From Laburnicola sp. R22_1 (Eukaryota > Ascomycota > Dothideomycetes > Pleosporales > Didymosphaeriaceae), in the NCBI GenBank assembly GCA_014281115.1, contig JACONQ010000018.1, positions 434,001 through 498,000 of the forward strand: DNA of 64,000 nucleotides. The letters run 5' to 3'. A model generated the notes under the pieces. The model did not search any database, was not told where the DNA came from, and saw only the letters and a program-made list of their open reading frames with translations. The position numbers were made by a program, and so were the translations under genes. Positions within the stretch are counted from its first letter, which is position 1; the number at the start of each line of letters is the position of its first letter. Shown piece by piece: positions 59,274 through 64,000 of this stretch.

Positions 59274-60593
59274 CTATAATAAAGAATACTTCGCGCACGT
59301 TTCGTACACAGTATAACGCTATAAGAAAAAGCTATAGGTGTACTAAAAAATGCTGTAAATTAAGGTAAAGTAATAAGACTAGTTTAGTAACTATTTAGGG
59401 ACAGAGTATATACAAATTAGTTAGGCCCTTATAGAGTTAATTACGAGCTATACTATAGTCTATAGTTAGTACTAAAGTTAATAATAATAATAATATAACG
59501 CGGTTGCCTAAGCACAAAGCATGAAAATCTACAACTAGATTAAGTGTTTATTTATTTACTATATAATACATTTAATTATTACGTAAGACCTTAAGGTTAT
59601 AATCTAGTATAGCTATCTCTTAACCTAACAATGCCCTTTCTATAAGGTGGATAGTTACGCGCCTGTATATATATAATAAGCTAGATAATAATAATAATAA
59701 TAATAAGATATATAATAATAAGAAGTATAACCTAGACTCTAATAAGAAATATATATAGAATAGGTATTACAAAGGTTAGACGTCTACTATTCTTATAGAA
59801 TATATAGCAGCATAGTATACGTTGTGTGACAAATAGATTACCGTAGCTAGTTTATCTTATTACAGCGTTAAGTAATACCTAGGTGCTCTAGAGACTATAA
59901 ATTTTAACTTATAGCTCTATCTCTACTAGTTTAGCTGTCTAGTGCTTAGCTATACTAGTAATTGTTATTACTAGAGCGCTTTTAGAAAATAAAAGGCAAG
60001 ATTTAATTAAATCTAAAAGCAATAGAGTAAAAGTAATAGGGGAAAGGTTAAGCATAACCTAAAATACCTAAGATTTTGCTAGAATAAAGAAATATATAAT
60101 AAGTAGTTATTAGAGATAAAGGATATATATAGGTACGCGCTTATACTATAGAATATTTATAGATAATAGGTAGAGTAAGGCTAGTAAAGTATTAAGATAC
60201 TATTTACTGTTAGGAGTAAAGAGTGCGCGCGCGATTTATTATATATTATAGTAGTAGCGGTAGTAGTAAAGTATGCGTGAGTGTAGTAGGTTATCTATTA
60301 TCTAGTAATATAGCAAAAGGTTAAAAGGTAGAGTTAATTATCTAGTAAGGTGGTAGGCAAGTAAGTAAGTTAGAGGTGTTATTGTTATAAGTTATTATCT
60401 TAAAAGCTAGAGAGAGACGCGTTAGTGAAATTATAACGCGCTCTAGATTCTAGGGCTTAGTGCGCATGTGACGTAACATTATATAATATTATGTGGGCAC
60501 TAGTAACGTAATAAAAAACATAGTAATTAAACGTAGTAGGGCCACATAAAAACTAAATAAGTGCAGGCAGTTTATAACTCTTGTCTAGAAGGA
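59274..60593 (-). repeat. Family C repeat, long copy with a different interior
   Basis: Flanks GAAGTGTTCTTAA (59261-59273) and GAAGTATTCTTAA (60594-60606), 13 bp with one G/A difference, within Copia. Ends match other C copies (left near CGTACACAGTATAACG, right CTCTTGTCTAGAAG). Interior 59590-60110 is unlike that of 4572-5804: it has a (TAA)n run and a plus-strand frame with LCDKQITVASLSYYSVK. The two converge again at about 60120 on a shared VRAYTIE line. Confidence 0.75.
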
Positions 60594-61005
60594 GAAGTAT
60601 TCTTAAACACTTATATTATAGCTAAAAACCTAATTATCTATAAGCTTCTAAATAGGGTTAAGTAATATAGTAAGTGTGTATTCCTTAATTAAGCTTTATA
60701 TAAATTAAAAGACTTGCTACTACTCTAGTATATGGAGTTCTTAGAATTGCTAAGATCTATAGGACTTACTATAGTAAAAAAGAATCTTACTTATTTATAA
60801 GCAAAGATTACAAAACCTTAGTACTTTTTTATATTAATAATATACTTTTAATTTTTAATAAAGCGAATAAAGTAGAGGTATAGAAGCTTTAGAGTTAGGT
60901 TAAAATAAAATATAAGATTAAGAACAATAGACTAGTTAAATTATTTCTAGGTGTTTAAGTAATCTAAAATTATAAGAATAGAATAATTATACTTATTTAT
61001 AATAT

Positions 61006-61187
61006 TAAAGATCTTTATTGTGTAAAGATTCTAACCAAGGTCGAGTTCGCACTATACACAGAGAGGAGTAAAACAGAAGGCACTAAAATCTAATACCTAG
61101 CACATAGTGGTAGTAATAAAATATACACAAAATAATAATAATTTCGTCGTCGACTTTCTGCACGGCAGCATCGACAACGATAGACCA
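61006..61187 (-). repeat. Truncated family A copy, 182 bp, little mutated
   Basis: Begins TAAAGATCTTTATTGTG as complete A copies do and stops at CGACAACGATAGACCA. Flanked by exact 15-bp copies of ACTTATTTATAATAT (60991-61005 and 61188-61202). Bases 61144-61180 read TCGTCGTCGACTTTCTGCAC and onward, where the full copies read TTATTATTAATATTTTGCAT, so this fragment kept the pre-RIP sequence. Confidence 0.85.
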
Positions 61188-61444
61188 ACTTATTTATAAT
61201 ATATATATTAATAAAATTATAAAGAAGTTTAATGTTAAAAATAGTAGAAGCTTTCCTATAACGTCTCTTTTGTTAGAAGAGCTTATAAAGAATACTAGGA
61301 AAGCAACTAAGCAGAAGATTAAGAGCTACTAGGAATGTATTAGCTTAGTAATATATATAGTAATTATGCTTAGGCCTAATATTATATTTACTATTTTAAA
61401 GCTCTTACACTTTCTAATAAATTTAAGTAAATAACACTTTCTTA

Positions 61445-61530
61445 AGCAGGGGGCTCTGCTTTTTTTCTTATGTTATTTGAGATAAAAGCCTTTGTCGTTC
61501 TACTCCTAGGTAGATAATTTAACAACATAC
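61445..61530 (+). repeat. Truncated family B copy, 86 bp, inverted
   Basis: Reverse complement of the conserved B end (CAGGGGGCTCTGC through CCTAGGTAGATAATTTAAC). Flanked by exact ATAACACTTTCTTA (61431-61444 and 61531-61544), within Copia; copy 1 at 37700 shows the uninterrupted sequence. Confidence 0.8.
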
Positions 61531-61786
61531 ATAACACTTTCTTATAGTTAATTAAGTAATTATATATTTTTAGAGAATGCGGTAGTGGTCTATTTAGTAT
61601 AGTTAATATAATAGACCTAATTATATAATTTGTGGCAATATATTATTTGCGGATAATTTAGAAACTTAGAAATTATCTTATAGCGATATAATTATACTTT
61701 ATAGTAAAGTAATACTTTATAAGGCTACTTATTAAAGCATAGTTATAATCTTTACTACTAAGGCTAAGCTACTTATACTTAAGTAT

Positions 61787-64000
61787 TAAACATCTTTGTT
61801 GTGTAGAGATTCTAACCAAGGTTAAGTCCGCACTATACATAGAGAGGAGTAAAATAAAAGGCACTAAAATTTAGTATCTAGCATATAGTAGTAGTCATAA
61901 AATATATATAAAATAATAATAATTTTATTATTAACTTTTTTACAGTAGCATTATTAATAGTAGTTAATAGATAGTCTACTATCTAACATAACTAAGTTAT
62001 ATATTATCTCTTAACTAGTAGACTATTAGAAAGCTATAGTGGATCTATGCAGAGTCGCAACTACAGAAGTAGTGTAGGTAATAGAACACTTAACTATAGT
62101 TTAGTTATTACGTTCGCAACCTAGTAGTAGCGTAACTATAGTTTGCTATACGCGCAGCGTATAAAGTCTGCCTACTTTTATAATATTAGTAACACCTAGT
62201 ATACTAAATCTTTATGTTTAATATATAACTAGTACGACTATCTTTTAAATTTAGCTTTTTATTTATTATATTAAAGATCTTTGTTGTGTAGAGATTCTAA
62301 CTAAGGTTAAGTCCGCACTATACACAGAGAGAAGTAAAATAGGAGACACTAAAACCTAGTACCTAGCACACAGTAGTAGTAACAAAATATATATAAAATA
62401 ATAATAATTTATTGTTAACAGTAGTTAATAGATAGTCTACTATCTGGCATAACTAAGTTATATATTATCTTTTAACTAGTAAACTATTAGAGAGCTGTAG
62501 TAGACTGCGGAGTTGTAACTGCGGGAGTAGTATGAGTAATAAAACACTTAACTATAGTTTAGTTATTGCGCTTATAACCTAGTAGTAGCGTAATTATAGT
62601 TTGCTGTACGTATAGTATATAAAGTTTACCTCTTATAATATTAGGGACGCCTAGAACACTAAATCTTTATCTCTTTATCTATTATATTTAGCAATGTAAT
62701 AACTTTCTAGCAACCTAATATTGCGTCTAAATTTAATACCTATAGCAACACAACTATTATTAAATTTAGGTAGGGTATAGACAACTAGCTAGGCAAAGTT
62801 AAGGATAATCTCTAGAGATTTAGCAACCTTATACAACTAGAAGAATTGTTAAAGGAGTCTCTAGAGCTTATTTTAAAGTACTCTATTAGTAATATCTTTA
62901 GGCTAATTTGCTACACCTTATATCTTTAAATTTTAGAGTGCAAGGCACTTCTTTGGTATCTAGATATTAGTAGAGACGCAGTTTTTATAATGTAATAATA
63001 GTATAATATAGAGATTATGCTATATAAGCTTGAAAATATAATTAAAAATAAAGGTAATAAGGACTATAAGGGCAAGAACTAGAGTAAAGGGGAGAAATAG
63101 TTTATTATAATATATAAGACATTAGAGGCGTAGTAGTAGTAGTATAAGAAGCTTATTAAGGTAGTGGCGATTATTTAGGCTACTATTAAGGCGGGGGGCT
63201 GCGAGCGATAAGGGTAAGGGTAAGCGGCGATGGTGGGAGTATAGGGGAGATGGGCGGCGGCGGCGAGGTTCTAAGTGGCGGTATACAGCTCGCTGGTTGT
63301 AAGGAGAAATTTACTATAAGGAAAGAGTTAAATAAAATAGTTAGGTTAGTTGCTATTATAATTGTTGTTATTATTATTATAATAAAAAAATTATTAAAGA
63401 AATTGTTAATTATATAATATAGTGGTTAGTTAAATAGCCGGCTCGGGATTATGTAATATCACGGATTTACCCTAGAAAAGAACTTTATTTATTATATTTA
63501 GTAACGGAATAATATTTTAGTAGTCTAACTACACTACTTCTTTTATATAAGATAGTATAGCTATTATAGAGTTCTAAAAGTATATAAAAGATTAGCTAGA
63601 TAAAGTTAAAGATAATTTCTAAAGATTTAGCAATCTTATATAGCAAGTAGAATTATTAGAGGGGCCTCTTAATCTTAATATTTTTAATAACACCTAGCCC
63701 TAGCTATTTACGCTCTATTATCTAGTCTTATAACTTTAAATCCTAGAGTATAAAGCACTCCTTTAGTACGTAAATAAAGGGTTAAGTTAGGCGTTTATAG
63801 TGTAATAGTAGGACAAAGTAAAAGTATTAATAGAAAAGCTTAAAGATAAGAACTAGCAAAGCAAAGATATAGGATAGCTACTAGATAATAAGTAGTAGTT
63901 TCTTAGAGACTATAAGAGTTTAAAAGCGAGCTATAGCATAAGAAGCTTATAGATATAGTAGTAATTAATTAAAGTGTTATTAAGGTAGGGGACTATAACT
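61787..64000 (-). repeat. Outer family A copy, split by an inner A and cut by window end
   Basis: Left part 61787-62271 and right part 63498-64000 join into the normal A sequence once 62272-63483 is removed (compare 9900-9960). It interrupts the Copia RNase H at 61786. Confidence 0.75.
62272..63483 (-). repeat. Inner family A copy nested in another A
   Basis: Flanked by exact 14-bp copies of TTTATTTATTATAT (62258-62271 and 63484-63497). Left end TAAAGATCTTTGTTGTG, right end near ATCACGGATTTACCCTAG. 1212 bp. The 63190-63290 part keeps a G-rich run (GGCGGGGGGCTGCGAGCG). The interior may encode a small protein on the plus strand (LEAVYSSLVVR-like frame in several copies), which would conflict with the strand assigned from truncation. 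Confidence 0.8.

Larger units (their letters stand above)
55095..61786 (+). mobile_element. Ty1/Copia element, plus strand, copy 2
   Basis: LTR starts at about 55095. The interior is collinear with 32818-38251 (gag near 55.7-56.5 kb, integrase to about 58.2 kb, RT from about 58.9 kb, RNase H to 61786). Insertions: C (59274-60593), an A fragment (61006-61187) and a B fragment (61445-61530). It is broken at 61786 by another A copy; no 3' end in the window. It lacks the short B copy found at 36313 and so preserves that empty site. Confidence 0.85.
58760..61786 (+). pseudogene. Copia RT-RNase H relic, copy 2, three times interrupted
   Basis: Segments 58760-59273, 60607-61005, 61203-61444 and 61545-61786 together equal 36547-37960 of copy 1. 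The active-site line reads FYINNILLIF near 60825 (Asp to Asn twice). Each interruption is bounded by a 13-15 bp target duplication, so the order of insertions can be read directly. Confidence 0.75.

Overview
The window looks like a repeat graveyard from a filamentous ascomycete (Pezizomycotina). It is very AT-rich and saturated with TpA. Almost every recognisable reading frame is broken by TAG or TAA where the protein family has Gln (CAG/CAA to TAG/TAA) or by Asp-to-Asn changes. That is the footprint expected of repeat-induced point mutation (RIP, CpA to TpA on either strand). I found no intact host gene, tRNA, rRNA or CRISPR array. The element types (Fot1/pogo, Tc1/mariner, Ty3/Gypsy, Ty1/Copia) and RIP together point to a fungal AT isochore, possibly pericentromeric or subtelomeric.

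Layout. 1-6.3 kb: family C repeats, a 1-kb Tc1/mariner-type non-autonomous element, a Copia LTR piece and unassigned coding relics. 6.3-8.6 kb: an old Fot1 element (6583-8431) sitting between telomere-like minisatellites. 8.6-18.7 kb: one minus-strand Copia element, split by insertions of families A, B and E. 18.7-24.6 kb: a second 1-kb mariner-type element, short B copies, a microsatellite, a Cys/coiled-coil protein relic and a full B copy. 24.7-32.8 kb: a plus-strand Ty3/Gypsy element with 118-bp tandem repeats in its leader. 32.8-38.3 kb: a plus-strand Copia. 39.4-47.9 kb: unassigned relic reading frames, a third mariner-type element and B and D repeats. 48.2-50.3 kb: a less mutated Tc1/mariner transposon with a spliced transposase. 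51.5-53.35 kb: the least mutated element, a Fot1-like transposon with perfect 66-bp inverted repeats. 53.4-53.65 kb: a RIP-damaged histone H3-fold relic. 53.7-64 kb: family A, a second plus-strand Copia carrying C, A and B insertions, then one A copy nested in another.

The most informative pattern is shared by five repeat families (called A to E here). Copies are flanked by direct duplications of about 11-15 bp (mostly 13-14), lack terminal inverted repeats, and in A, B and C short truncated copies always keep the same end. This is what target-primed (LINE-type) integration leaves behind, so one unseen non-LTR machinery may have moved all five. Several short fragments (<250 bp) keep C/G-rich sequence that the long copies have lost, consistent with a RIP length threshold.

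Family letters are local labels. All boundaries come from comparing copies inside this window by eye; no alignment or database search was run.
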